From Bacteroidota bacterium (GTDB lineage Bacteria > Bacteroidota > Bacteroidia > Bacteroidales > JABHKC01): a DNA stretch of 34,767 nt. A program made the translations under genes and the position numbers. The stretch covers positions 1-34,767 of the forward strand of contig JABHKC010000122.1 of the NCBI GenBank assembly GCA_018692315.1, in the 5' to 3' direction. Below, piece after piece: positions 18,152-28,212 of this stretch. Under the pieces are notes generated by a model, which was not told the DNA's origin, made no database searches, and saw only the letters and a program-made list of their open reading frames with translations. Every line of letters begins with the position of its first letter. The first letter of the stretch is position 1.

Positions 18152-21100
18152 TTAGCACATCTTCTTGAGTTTTTTAATAATATTTGGAAATTCGTGCAAT
18201 GTTTTATCCAGATTTTCAATGTCGAAACTTTCTGAGTATAAAATTAGTTCGTCTCCATATCTTTCAATTAATTGCATTTTATATTTGCTACCCAAATCTA
18301 TTATCTCTTTGGCGAATTCAATAATGTCGTGAATAAAGTGGTTTTGAACTATCGGTTCCCAGCGTGGCAACAATTCGTCTTCTAATTGTTTTATCAATTC
18401 AGGCAATTGAGCCTTTATCTCATTAGAAATTGTCTCTATTTGCACATTGTTCTTGCTGTAATTGCTATTCTCAGATTTTTTTTCCTTAGTAGAATACTTC
18501 AAGTACTTTACTAATTTGCCATAAATAGATGAAATTTTTATTGGCTTAAACAATACATCGTCGAAACCTACTTCTGACAATTTTGATATTTCGTTTTTCA
18601 AAATAGATGCAGTGAGTGCAATAATCGGAATTGATGCAGTTTTTGGATTTGACTTAATTTTTTCTGTTGCCTTGTATCCGTCCATTACTGGCATTCTGAT
18701 ATCCATTAAAATTAAATCCGGTTTGTAAACAGAAATAAAGTCGATCGCCTGCTGTCCATCTTCGGCTTCAACAATTTTCACATTAGTATTTTCAAAAATT
18801 CCTTTTACTAAATTTCTATTATGTGCAATGTCATCTACTATAAGCATTTTGGCATTGTGAAAATCAATCAATTCATAATCAAAGTAGTCTTCATTTTCAT
18901 TAATATCAATATTCGATTCAATTGAAATATTATAAAAAGTGATAACAAATTTACTTCCCTTGTTTACTTTGCTTTCCATCTGAATGGAGCCGTCCATCAT
19001 CTCAATTAGATTTTTAGTAATAGAAAGTCCTAAGCCAGAGCCTCCAAATTTTTTCGTATTTTGTCCTTCCTGCTGTTTGAACGATTCGTAAATAATGTCT
19101 TTTTGACTTTCTGAAATTCCAATTCCGGTGTCTTCGATTGAGAAAATGAGATCTATAGTATTTTTACTTCTTACTAAGCTTCGCATAGACATTATAATTT
19201 TTCCATCGTTGGTAAATTTTATTGCATTTCCAACTATGTTATATAAAATTTGTCTGAGTCTTACATCGTCAATAATAATTGCCTTTGGAATATTTTTTTC
19301 AATATCTAAAATAAAATCAAGTTTCTTTTCTTCTATTTTTATTGAGAAAGTTTGCTTGATGTCGTTGCAAATATCTATAATATCAACTATTGAAAATTGC
19401 AGTTCGAGTTTTCCGGCTTCAATTTTAGACAAATCAAGAATGTCGTTTATTAGCCTTAAAAGATTTTTACTACTTGAGATGATAGATTCGATATATAACC
19501 TATGTTTTTTATCGGTGATTAATGTACTAAGCAGGTCGGTGAAGCCGATAATGGCATTCATCGGCGTTCGGATTTCGTGACTCATGTTTGCCAGAAATTC
19601 ACTTTTTGCTTTTGTAGCAGCTTCGGCTTGTTCTTTTGCCACTATTAGGTCTTTGTTTATTTTGTTTAGTTTTGAAGTCCTCTCCTTCACCCTACTTTCC
19701 AGTTCTTCGTTCATGCGTTTCAAAGATTCTGAGGCTTCTTTTCGTTGCAGTGCATTAACTATCAATTCGCTAATAAGCTTCAAAAATACTATGTTTTCGT
19801 CTGTCCATTCTCTTTGTATTTTTAGGTTTTCAACACCGAGAAAACCAATAATTTTTTCTTTCAATTTGATAGGTACATTCAACAGAGCCTTTACATTGAA
19901 GTCTCTTAAAGTTTCTTTATCGAAGTTTGCAGCATTTGGCAGCATTTCAATGTCGTTGATAAGAAAAATATGTCCTGACAAAATAATATTGTTTATCCAT
20001 GCAAATTCTTCAACCGCTACATTCGACAATCTTTCTTTCTGCGATTCAACTCCTTTTGAACACCATTCGTGAGTATTTTTCATTTTTTTGGCATCCTTAG
20101 AATATAAAAAGATGTGAGTTCTATCAACTTTAAGAAATCGCCCTATCATTCTTATTGCAAAATTTATTGCAACATCAATTTCTTCGAAAGGCGAGTTGAT
20201 GAAGCTTGTTGAGATTCGGGATATTATCTTCTCAAATTTTGCTTGATTCTTTAATTTATATTCAGCCTTTTTGTATTCTGTTACATCTTCAGAAATTCCT
20301 AATATGAATTTTGGAACACCCTTATCATCAAATAATGGGATTTTTTTTGTGTGTAATATTCTTTTTCCTTTATTTTTTGTTGTTACTTTTTCAAAGGGTA
20401 TATCTTTCAAAGTTCGGCGAGCAATAACCAATTTGTCGTTTCGGAAGAAAAAATCGGCTTCGCTTTTTGGGAAAAAATCGTAGTCGTTTCTGCCAAGCAG
20501 TTCTTCTTTCGAATACCCAAGAAGGTCTTCTCCAGCCTTATTTATGCTTACAAAACGCAAATCTCTGGCATCTTTTATAAAAAGCATATTTGGTAAGTTC
20601 TTTATGATTGTATTTAAGAACTTTTCGCTTTGTCTTAATTCTTCTTCTGCCTTCTTCCTTTCGTTAATATCAATAATTGTATAAGCAAAAAATGCAGGCT
20701 CCGTGTCTTTTCCTTTTACTATACTGCTGTTGAGAAGTACCGGAATTTCCTTTCCTGTAATGTTTTTATATGAAATTTCTCTAATTGGTTGAGTTTCCAG
20801 ATTTATTAAATTATCATTTACTTCTTCAAGTGTAATCAACTGTTCTTTAGACATATATGAAGCAAAATAATTGTTAATGATTTCTTCTATATCAAATCCT
20901 AAAACATCGGCAAAAAATTGATTTATATAAACTATTTTCCCGTTCATATTGGTTATTGCTACCCCATATGTTGCCTTATCTGAAATAGATTTATGGCTGC
21001 TGATTTCACTGAATTTATTCTCAAATTCAATGGCTAATTTATCAACCAGTTCTGATAAGCTTCTAAGTTCGTTTTGTTTTTTCACATTAACTCTTGCCGA

Positions 21101-21838
21101 ATAATCGCCTTTTATAAGGCTTTGAACAGCTTTTGCAATGGAGTGTAAAGACAAGAAATTCCATTTTAAAACAAAATTATTGATAATTACAAAAAGCAAA
21201 AGACAAGAAGCAAAAATAATAATCAACAAATTGCGTGCTTTAAAAATGGTTTCGGAAAATTCCACTACTGATAGAAACAAATATAGTTTTGCATGATTGT
21301 CAGGAATATGAACAATTCTATTGTCGAAATTTGTATTGGTTTCTGGGAGTCGAAGATTTAGCTCTATTTCGTCAGAAAAAAGCAAATACTGCTGATTATT
21401 ATACACTACTAATTCGCCTTCTGAAGAATTGTTTTCTTTAAAAAAAGAAAGTTGATTTTTCAAATTTTCATCAATTGTGTTAAAATATAAAGTATAATTA
21501 GCTGAGAATAAAACAGCCCCAGATATGTATTTGTTAACAATATTTTGAATTGAATCTGTATTAAATTTAGAATTTATAAATCTGGAAATTTCATTAATTG
21601 TGAGGTTTTCGTTATTTGAACAATAAAAACTTTCAATCTCGTATGATATTTTAGATTTAAACATTTCAAAAATTGTTTCACCTGAATTTTGATATGACTT
21701 TTGAATCGATTTTTGAAAAATCCCAAAAACTAAATAAAACGAAATCAAAAGAAATATCAATAGTATTAAGCCGGAAGTATTATTTATTCTATATCGAAAT
21801 CTTTTGAATGAAACTTTTTGCTGTATATCTTTACTCAT
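18152..21838 (-). CDS. Hybrid histidine kinase with HAMP, two PAS, GAF and receiver domains
   Basis: A 1228-residue membrane kinase. Order: first membrane helix at about 22-45, an extracytoplasmic sensor to about 195, a second helix at about 197-222, a HAMP-like linker to about 278, PAS1 at about 285-395, PAS2 at about 403-525 ([17 protein letters not shown], with PAC segment [14 protein letters not shown]), GAF at about 535-695 ([19 protein letters not shown]), a coiled coil, then HisKA with His754 in [19 protein letters not shown]. The HATPase domain follows at about 855-975 ([22 protein letters not shown]), then a receiver at about 997-1115 with Asp1046 in [10 protein letters not shown]. 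The last 80 residues repeat the tail of the kinase at 14172-16973. The PAS and GAF domains suggest several internal signals. No separate DNA-binding partner is encoded nearby. Confidence 0.95.
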   Translation of the reverse strand: MSKDIQQKVSFKRFRYRINNTSGLILLIFLLISFYLVFGIFQKSIQKSYQNSGETIFEMFKSKISYEIESFYCSNNENLTINEISRFINSKFNTDSIQNIVNKYISGAVLFSANYTLYFNTIDENLKNQLSFFKENNSSEGELVVYNNQQYLLFSDEIELNLRLPETNTNFDNRIVHIPDNHAKLYLFLSVVEFSETIFKARNLLIIIFASCLLLFVIINNFVLKWNFLSLHSIAKAVQSLIKGDYSARVNVKKQNELRSLSELVDKLAIEFENKFSEISSHKSISDKATYGVAITNMNGKIVYINQFFADVLGFDIEEIINNYFASYMSKEQLITLEEVNDNLINLETQPIREISYKNITGKEIPVLLNSSIVKGKDTEPAFFAYTIIDINERKKAEEELRQSEKFLNTIIKNLPNMLFIKDARDLRFVSINKAGEDLLGYSKEELLGRNDYDFFPKSEADFFFRNDKLVIARRTLKDIPFEKVTTKNKGKRILHTKKIPLFDDKGVPKFILGISEDVTEYKKAEYKLKNQAKFEKIISRISTSFINSPFEEIDVAINFAIRMIGRFLKVDRTHIFLYSKDAKKMKNTHEWCSKGVESQKERLSNVAVEEFAWINNIILSGHIFLINDIEMLPNAANFDKETLRDFNVKALLNVPIKLKEKIIGFLGVENLKIQREWTDENIVFLKLISELIVNALQRKEASESLKRMNEELESRVKERTSKLNKINKDLIVAKEQAEAATKAKSEFLANMSHEIRTPMNAIIGFTDLLSTLITDKKHRLYIESIISSSKNLLRLINDILDLSKIEAGKLELQFSIVDIIDICNDIKQTFSIKIEEKKLDFILDIEKNIPKAIIIDDVRLRQILYNIVGNAIKFTNDGKIIMSMRSLVRSKNTIDLIFSIEDTGIGISESQKDIIYESFKQQEGQNTKKFGGSGLGLSITKNLIEMMDGSIQMESKVNKGSKFVITFYNISIESNIDINENEDYFDYELIDFHNAKMLIVDDIAHNRNLVKGIFENTNVKIVEAEDGQQAIDFISVYKPDLILMDIRMPVMDGYKATEKIKSNPKTASIPIIALTASILKNEISKLSEVGFDDVLFKPIKISSIYGKLVKYLKYSTKEKKSENSNYSKNNVQIETISNEIKAQLPELIKQLEDELLPRWEPIVQNHFIHDIIEFAKEIIDLGSKYKMQLIERYGDELILYSESFDIENLDKTLHEFPNIIKKLKKMC

Positions 21839-21952
21839 TGTATATATTATACTTTGATATTTGTTCTATTTTTTTTGCAAATATTTAGTGCACATGAGAA
21901 TATGAATTGAATAGAAATTAAATCCTAAATATTTAAATAATTACTATTTCAT

Positions 21953-22390
21953 CTATTTTCCTTTTTTTTCGATATCAATATTTGCCTTTTTAACTTCTTC
22001 AATTTTCAACTTCCAAGAGAAATTATCGCTTTGTAATTGCTCATTCGTTAGCTCCGAGACCAAACCAATACCAATCATATTAAAAATAAATAACTTAACT
22101 GGTTTTAAATCAATATGATTTACATAATTTTCTTGCACGCATACACCGTCGATATAATACAAAATACTTATTTTAGCATCTACATTATATTCGTTTGTAT
22201 TTTTCATTTTAACATCTAAAATTAGTGGAGAGTTTTTGTTGCAAAATTTAGAATGTTTCCATTTATAATAAACTGTAATACCATCTTTCTCAGAATGTTT
22301 TTCATAACCAAATTGAGCATTTGCCTGAAATGCAAACATTAAAATTAGAATTATGGTAGGAATGAAATATTTCTTTATGATCAAATTCAT
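21953..22390 (-). CDS. Small secreted protein of unknown function
   Basis: The 145-residue protein opens with a clear signal peptide ending in FQANAQ near residue 26, so the mature part is about 120 residues. It contains YKWKHSKFCNKNSPLILDVKM, an Ig- or C2-like run of beta strands with two cysteines (in KFCNK and DGVCV) that could form a disulfide, and a charged lysine-rich C-terminus. I do not recognise the family. The start lies 21 bases after the stop of the 900-residue surface protein gene, so the two are probably co-transcribed and the product may act with it at the surface. Confidence 0.78.
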   Translation of the reverse strand: MNLIIKKYFIPTIILILMFAFQANAQFGYEKHSEKDGITVYYKWKHSKFCNKNSPLILDVKMKNTNEYNVDAKISILYYIDGVCVQENYVNHIDLKPVKLFIFNMIGIGLVSELTNEQLQSDNFSWKLKIEEVKKANIDIEKKGK

Positions 22391-22411
22391 TTTTTTAGGT
22401 TTAATAAATTA

Positions 22412-25114
22412 TCAATTCGCAAGATAAGTAAAAACAACCGAATTTAAAGTTTTTATTTGATAGCCTTCACCAGGAATCATATTGACAATATTATTTATGC
22501 CAAATGAAGGCCAATAAATAAGTCCATTGCCGTTTTTCACAATCACAATTTCGTTCACTATTGGTGCTAACATAGATTCTATTAATGCCTGAGATTGCCG
22601 CAAATATCCAATAAAACTCCAATTTTGCAGGATTGTAATTGGGCTGAGTTCTGGAACCGAAGCATTTCCATAAACAACAAGCGTTTGTGGAGAGTTCATT
22701 TTTATTTGGTAGCCTTCACCTAACACTAAATCTCCAATATTGTTCAATCCGAAAAGTGGCCAATAAACCATTCCGTTTGTATTTTTTACAAGAATAATTT
22801 CAGGAAATAAATAATTCATCACACTATCAATGTTCGATTGAAATGGGTTCATATAAGTTGAAATAATACTCCAACCGGTTTGCATATTTATTACTTGGTT
22901 TTCTGTCAAATAAATTATTATTGAATCACTTGCAGAACAATTATTACTATCTGTAACCATTACTGAAAAATAGTTTGCTCCTGAATTTATCAAAGAACTA
23001 TCTACCAAAATTGTTTGGTTTGTCTGGCCGTTGCTCCATAAATATGAAATAAATCCTGCACCGGCATCAATCGTATAAATTTGTGAAAACCCAATAGTTG
23101 TATCGTTTCCAAGATATGTTACGGGATTTTGAACTAATGAAACATTTATGCTATCTCCCTCAGTATCTTCGCATTCATTTGTAACTGCTACATAATATAA
23201 TCCTAAATTTGAAATTGTTATTTGCTGGGAAGTTTCTCCTGTTGACCAGAAAAAATCGTTTCCGGGATTTCCAGCATTTAGTTCAAAGGTGTTGCCTTCG
23301 CATAAAACAGTATCATTTCCAAGATTAACCAGAGGAACTGGAAATATATCAATCTCAAAAGTATCAGAATCAATACATCCGGAGTATGCAACATCTACAA
23401 AAATGGTCATTGCAAAATCCGGCATAATAGTAACAGCTTGATTTGTAGCACCATCAGACCAAAGAAAAATTGCGCCCGGATTACCGGCATCAAGAAAAAT
23501 ACTGTCTTTTTCACAAACTGTAGTGTCTTCGCCAAGAAAAACTGAAGGAGACGGAAGGGGAGTAATTAGTATAGAATCTGAATCTGAACATCCAAAATTA
23601 TCAACTAAAACGCTGAAAATAGTTGGTGTACCGGGCGATGCAAATATTGTTTGATTAGTATCGCCGTTCGACCATAAAATACTTAATCCAGTGTTTTGCG
23701 CATCAAGAAAAACAGAATCTCCTTCGCATATTGTAGTATCGTTTCCGAGATTTACAATTGGTTGTGGAACTGCATTAATATTCACAATTTCGGTAGCAAA
23801 ACCACATTCATTATTTACAACAATGCTGTACAATCCACTTGTGGTCACTGTAATACTTTGAGTAGTTTCACCGGTTGACCAAAAATAGTTTGAGCCTGGA
23901 TTTCCGGCATCAAGAATTGCTGAACCACCATTACAAAAACTAATATTATTGTTAAAATTTACCGAAGGAGCAGGTGTAACTTGAACATATACAGAATCAA
24001 TAATAAATCCGCAACCATCAGAGATTGTAACATAATACATACCTGAATTTGTAACCAAAATTGAATCAACATATTGGTCGGTTGACCAATAATAGTTTGT
24101 CCCCGTCCCTCCTACAATCAAAATCAAAGAGTCGCCATAACAAATTGTAGTATCTCCAAATAAATTCGAAATGGGCAAATTGGCTATTTCTACTAAAATT
24201 GTATCATAAGATTCGCAGGCTGAAGTGTCTGTTATTGTAATATAATATTCAGTAGTAAATAAGGGACTTACAGAAATTGTTTGAGTAGTCTCGCCTGTTG
24301 ACCACAAATAGCTTGCAGCGAAATTTCCCGCATCTAAAAGCAAAGTATCGGTTTGGCAAATTAAAGTGTCGTTGCCAAGATTTATGGGTTGTGCTGCACA
24401 AGCATTATAATACACAACCAACTTTGGGTGCTTCGTACTATCCGAGTGATCGCTTGATGCAAAAACTAATCTACGATAGTAACTTGCAGTTTGCATTTGC
24501 AATTTGAAACCAAAACCTGTTGTAGGATTATCTATAATATCCTGTATCAAATTCGAAACATCTAAGTTTTCATAATCTTGAGTTAAACTTGTAGATTGAG
24601 GCATTATGACCTGATTTTGGGTAGTAGTAGCCGGCGCTGTATTCCATGTTACTGTTTGCTCGTTCCACGGTTGAATTACTCTTTGAATTAAGGTAGCGTT
24701 TGATCCGCTCGGACTCCAATGGTCGGGTTCGGAAGGAGTTGGAGAAAAATATAATGAAAAGAAAGCACTATCAATAGTCGCTCCAAAAGGAATTGAGCTT
24801 AAATCAAACTCAATTAATTGATGCAAGTGCCCAGATCCACTATTGCCGCTATTCCAAGTCCATTCTGAAATTTGAAAATCTGAACAATTTCCAAAATTGC
24901 TTGTATTAGAAGGCCCAAAAGTTCCGGTTTGAGAAGAAAGATACCAAAGTTTAGCATCTTTTCCATTAGCAGAACTAGGTTGAAGAACCAAAGGAGATTG
25001 CGCTATTGATAGATTTACTATTAAAATATTTGAAATAAAAAAAACAAGTAAACATAATTGACTTATTTTCAGATACCGCACAATATTCAAAAATGCCTCA
25101 GTTCTATTTTTCAT
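22412..25114 (-). CDS. Secreted multi-domain surface protein: DNRLRE domain, seven Ig-like repeats, duplicated C-terminal module
   Basis: A 900-residue exported protein with a signal peptide ending near residue 39 (NLSIAQ). Residues about 45-235 form a DNRLRE-type domain (LIEFDLSSIPFGATIDSAF, WNEQTVTWNTAP, HPKLVVYY). Residues about 245-745 are seven repeats of roughly 75 residues of the LGNDTTIC...LDAGN...YLWSTGETTQTI type, common in Bacteroidota surface and adhesin proteins. The seventh has TTIG where the others have Cys. Residues about 748-900 are two copies of a module with the core VKNxNGxxYWP...GEGYQIK. The protein ends in TYLAN. No usual type IX secretion C-terminal domain is visible. 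It is a close paralogue of the protein at 25223-27880 and probably shares a transcript with the 145-residue protein downstream. A role in adhesion, or in binding a polymer, is inferred. Confidence 0.9.
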   Translation of the reverse strand: MKNRTEAFLNIVRYLKISQLCLLVFFISNILIVNLSIAQSPLVLQPSSANGKDAKLWYLSSQTGTFGPSNTSNFGNCSDFQISEWTWNSGNSGSGHLHQLIEFDLSSIPFGATIDSAFFSLYFSPTPSEPDHWSPSGSNATLIQRVIQPWNEQTVTWNTAPATTTQNQVIMPQSTSLTQDYENLDVSNLIQDIIDNPTTGFGFKLQMQTASYYRRLVFASSDHSDSTKHPKLVVYYNACAAQPINLGNDTLICQTDTLLLDAGNFAASYLWSTGETTQTISVSPLFTTEYYITITDTSACESYDTILVEIANLPISNLFGDTTICYGDSLILIVGGTGTNYYWSTDQYVDSILVTNSGMYYVTISDGCGFIIDSVYVQVTPAPSVNFNNNISFCNGGSAILDAGNPGSNYFWSTGETTQSITVTTSGLYSIVVNNECGFATEIVNINAVPQPIVNLGNDTTICEGDSVFLDAQNTGLSILWSNGDTNQTIFASPGTPTIFSVLVDNFGCSDSDSILITPLPSPSVFLGEDTTVCEKDSIFLDAGNPGAIFLWSDGATNQAVTIMPDFAMTIFVDVAYSGCIDSDTFEIDIFPVPLVNLGNDTVLCEGNTFELNAGNPGNDFFWSTGETSQQITISNLGLYYVAVTNECEDTEGDSINVSLVQNPVTYLGNDTTIGFSQIYTIDAGAGFISYLWSNGQTNQTILVDSSLINSGANYFSVMVTDSNNCSASDSIIIYLTENQVINMQTGWSIISTYMNPFQSNIDSVMNYLFPEIILVKNTNGMVYWPLFGLNNIGDLVLGEGYQIKMNSPQTLVVYGNASVPELSPITILQNWSFIGYLRQSQALIESMLAPIVNEIVIVKNGNGLIYWPSFGINNIVNMIPGEGYQIKTLNSVVFTYLAN

Positions 25115-25135
25115 AATTTGCTGTATTTATTTCTA

Positions 25136-25143
25136 CAAATTTA
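25136..25143 (-). promoter_or_regulatory. Candidate -7 box (TAAATTTG) for the 900-residue surface protein
   Basis: The minus strand reads TAAATTTG 22-29 bases before the ATG at 25114, inside the 108-base gap between the two paralogues. It suggests the second paralogue has its own promoter. Confidence 0.45.
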
Positions 25144-25222
25144 TGAAATATAAAACTCTTTATACCATTTTAACTAAATAAATCTCCAAAAAACAAATAT
25201 ATGTAAGATTAAAACAAACTTT

Positions 25223-27880
25223 CTAATTAGCGGGATAAGTTAAAATAACATTATTCACTAATTTTATTTGATAACCTTCGCCTGGCACCATATTTACAAT
25301 TGCATTTAAATTATACAGAGGCCAATAAACAAATCCGTTTCCGTTTTTAACTAATACAATTTCATTCTCTATTGGAGCTAACATAGTTTCTATAGAAGCC
25401 TGTGTTTGCCTTAAATATCCGATGAAACTCCAACCTTGCGGGAATGTAATTGGAGAAAGTTCTGGTAGCACTGCATTTCCATAAACAATAAGTGTTTGTG
25501 GCGAATTTACTTTAACTTGATAGCCTTCGCCGATTACCATATCTCCAATGCTATTCAAAGCATAAAGAGGCCAATAAGTCATTCCGTAAGAGTTTTTAAC
25601 CAAGATAATTTCTGAAGCCAAATAGTTCATTACGCTGTCGATGTTTGGCTGAAAAGGAACCATATAAGTCGAAATAATATTCCAACCACTTTGCATATTA
25701 ATAGCCTGTTTATCAATCATATAAATAAATATTGAATCGGTACTATAACAATAATTTGTATCGGCAACTAAAACTGAAAAATAATTTGCTCCATAATTTA
25801 ACAATGAGCTATCTAAGGAAATAGTTTGGTTTGTTTCGCCATTGCTCCATAAATATGAAATGTATCCTGTTCCGGCATCTACGGTATAAACTTGCGAAAA
25901 ACAAATAGTTGTATCGTTTCCAAGATTAACTTCAGATTGTTGAGCAAAATTTACAATTATAGTATCGCCGGCAACATCTTCGCACTGATTAGTTGAGTTA
26001 ACTGTATAAAATCCTGAATTTGTGATAATTATTTGCTCGGTGGTTTCGCCTGTTGACCATAAATATTCATTACCTGAATTCCCTGCATCTAATTCAAATA
26101 CATTCCCATCACATAAAACTGTATCGTTTCCCAAATTTATTTGAGATATTGGGAAAATATTTATTTCAAAAGTATCTGTTTCTGTGCAGCCAAAGCTTGA
26201 AACATTTACAAAAACAGTCATAGAAAAATCAGGCATAAAGGTAGCGGTCTGATTTGTCGAACTATCAGACAAAAAAAAAGTTGATTCTGGATTTCCAGCA
26301 TCAAGAAAAATACTGTCTTTTTCACAAACTGTTGTGTCTTCGCCAAGAAAAACTGTTGGTGAAGGTTGTGGCGCAATAAGAATAGAGTCAGTTGCTAAAC
26401 AACCAAAATTATCGATAAGAACACTATAAATAGTAGGTAGATTTGGAATTGCCAGTATAGATTGCGTAGAATCTCCATTTGACCAGAAAAAATTCATCCC
26501 CTGATTTTGTGCATTTAGTAAAACGCTTTCCCCTGCACAGATTATAGTATCATTTCCAAGATTTACATAGGGTGTCGCAATAGATAAAACAGAAACACTA
26601 TCAACAACAATTCCACATTCGTTACTAACAACTAAACTATATACTCCTGAAGAATTAACCTCAATATTTTCAGTTGTTTCACCTGTTGACCATAAATATT
26701 CTGAACCAGGATTGCCAGCCTCAAGGATTACTGAATCGCCAAAACAAATGTTTATTTCATTTGTTAAATATAAGTTTGGTGTTATAATTACATCAACATT
26801 TACAGAATCAGTAATAAAACCACAACCATTTGAAATTGAAACATAATAAATTCCTGAATTAGAAACAGCTATAGAGTCAACATATTCATCAGTGGACCAA
26901 TAGTAGGAAGCATTTGCATCTCCCACAATTAATATTACAGAATCTCCTGAGCAAATCGTTGTGTCTTCAATCAAATTTGAAACCGGAGAACTATTTACCT
27001 CTACCATTATCGAATCGTAGCTTGAGCAAGCATTATCTACCACAGTAACAAAATATTCTGTTGTAAACATAGGATTTACAGTAATTGCCTGAGTTGTTTC
27101 ACCTGTTGACCACAAAAAACTACTTGCTCCAGAATTTCCTGCATCCAATTGCAAAGTGTCTATTCCACAAATTAAGGTATCATCGCCAATATTAACTGTT
27201 GGTGCAAGACAATTGGAATAATAAACCACAAGTTTTGGGTGCACCGATGCGTCTAAATTATCACTTGAAGCAAAAACTAACTTCCTATAAGCACTTGCAA
27301 TTTGCATACTTATTCTAAAGCCAAATCCTTCTGTCGGATTATCAAGCATATCCTGAACCAAAGATGTAACTACAATATTTTCATAGTTTTGAGTAGGGCT
27401 TGTTGATTGTAGTAAAACCACCTGATTTTGCACACTATAATTTGGAGCATTATCCCAGGTAACCACTAATTCATTCCAAGGTTGAATTATCCTTTGAACT
27501 AAACCAGCATTAGAACCTGACAAGTTAAAATGAGTTCCTTGTATTGAGTTTACATCATGATACAGGAATAAAAATGCACTATCGATTGTCGTGCCCAAGG
27601 GAATTGAGGATAGGTTAAATTGAACCAAGCTAGCTATACTTCCTGGGAATCTTCTCCAATTCCATGCAGCTGCGACAAAATCAGTACTATTCCCGTAGTT
27701 TGTAGTATTGGTAGGTCCGAAATTTGCTAAGTTTTGATTACTTAAATACCAAATCGTAGCATCTTTTCCAGCAATAGCATTTGGTTGTAGAGTTAAAACC
27801 GTTTGAGAATTTGCATTCTTACCTATTCCAAAGATGGATAAAACGAAAAAAACTATAATCCAAATTCTCTTTGCTTTCAT
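25223..27880 (-). CDS. Secreted multi-domain surface protein, paralogue of the one at 22412-25114
   Basis: An 885-residue exported protein with a signal peptide ending near NANSQ (residue 26). It has the same plan as its neighbour: a DNRLRE-type domain to about residue 225 (LVQFNLSSIPLGTTIDSAF, WNELVVTWDNAP, HPKLVVYY), seven Ig-like repeats at about 230-727, each with the D-x-I/T-I/V-C start, and two copies of the C-terminal module at about 730-885, ending in TYPAN. All seven repeats here keep the Cys. The fifth repeat is almost identical at DNA level to that of the paralogue, while the N-terminal domains have diverged. It probably arose by tandem duplication. A function in adhesion or matrix binding is inferred from the domain types. 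Confidence 0.9.
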   Translation of the reverse strand: MKAKRIWIIVFFVLSIFGIGKNANSQTVLTLQPNAIAGKDATIWYLSNQNLANFGPTNTTNYGNSTDFVAAAWNWRRFPGSIASLVQFNLSSIPLGTTIDSAFLFLYHDVNSIQGTHFNLSGSNAGLVQRIIQPWNELVVTWDNAPNYSVQNQVVLLQSTSPTQNYENIVVTSLVQDMLDNPTEGFGFRISMQIASAYRKLVFASSDNLDASVHPKLVVYYSNCLAPTVNIGDDTLICGIDTLQLDAGNSGASSFLWSTGETTQAITVNPMFTTEYFVTVVDNACSSYDSIMVEVNSSPVSNLIEDTTICSGDSVILIVGDANASYYWSTDEYVDSIAVSNSGIYYVSISNGCGFITDSVNVDVIITPNLYLTNEINICFGDSVILEAGNPGSEYLWSTGETTENIEVNSSGVYSLVVSNECGIVVDSVSVLSIATPYVNLGNDTIICAGESVLLNAQNQGMNFFWSNGDSTQSILAIPNLPTIYSVLIDNFGCLATDSILIAPQPSPTVFLGEDTTVCEKDSIFLDAGNPESTFFLSDSSTNQTATFMPDFSMTVFVNVSSFGCTETDTFEINIFPISQINLGNDTVLCDGNVFELDAGNSGNEYLWSTGETTEQIIITNSGFYTVNSTNQCEDVAGDTIIVNFAQQSEVNLGNDTTICFSQVYTVDAGTGYISYLWSNGETNQTISLDSSLLNYGANYFSVLVADTNYCYSTDSIFIYMIDKQAINMQSGWNIISTYMVPFQPNIDSVMNYLASEIILVKNSYGMTYWPLYALNSIGDMVIGEGYQVKVNSPQTLIVYGNAVLPELSPITFPQGWSFIGYLRQTQASIETMLAPIENEIVLVKNGNGFVYWPLYNLNAIVNMVPGEGYQIKLVNNVILTYPAN

Positions 27881-28188
27881 AATAAACTTATTATTTATAC
27901 TTCCTTAAATCACTTTTAAAATATAACTATACAATGTTGCATATTAAACTCTGTAATAATTACATTTTTGTAATCTAAGCAAATATATAATAATTATAAT
28001 CAAATACAAATATTTTATGAAACATTTAACTTTTGTACCATTAAATTACTAATTTTAACTTTCAAAAAAAGACACTATATAAAAGCAAACAGCAAAACTT
28101 CATTATGAAACCTCATTTTAAAAAAGATTTACATTTTTTCAGTCATAAAATAATATTTTATAAATAAATACAATTCTAACATATACTT
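27881..28188. other. Divergent intergenic region between the surface protein and ispE
   Basis: This AT-rich gap of about 308 bases separates two divergent genes. Apart from the two -7-like boxes listed separately I see no gene, RNA or convincing hairpin. A 20-codon frame from the ATG at 28105 is too short to support. Confidence 0.6.
27980..27987 (-). promoter_or_regulatory. Candidate -7 box (TATATTTG) for the 885-residue surface protein
   Basis: The minus strand reads TATATTTG, an exact consensus match, about 100 bases before the ATG at 27880, which implies a leader of roughly 90 bases. Confidence 0.35.
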
Positions 28189-28191
28189 TTG
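28184..28191 (+). promoter_or_regulatory. Candidate -7 box (TACTTTTG) for ispE
   Basis: TACTTTTG fits TAnnTTTG and ends 21 bases before the ATG at 28213. It contains the TTG at 28189 that would be the alternative start, which argues for the ATG. Confidence 0.5.
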
Positions 28192-28212
28192 TACAGAATT
28201 AATAAAAATACT

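Noticed and set aside
19128-20072. Long open frames on the plus strand inside the hybrid kinase gene
   Set aside because: They are antisense to clear HisKA, GAF and HATPase coding sequence, with Ser/Phe-rich translations typical of shadows.
23400-27200. Regularly spaced repeats that could suggest a CRISPR or satellite array
   Set aside because: The repeats are degenerate, about 230-250 bases apart and in frame, and they encode Ig-like protein repeats.
28105-28167. Tiny 20-codon frame in the gap before ispE
   Set aside because: Too short, no recognisable features, and consistent with chance in AT-rich DNA.
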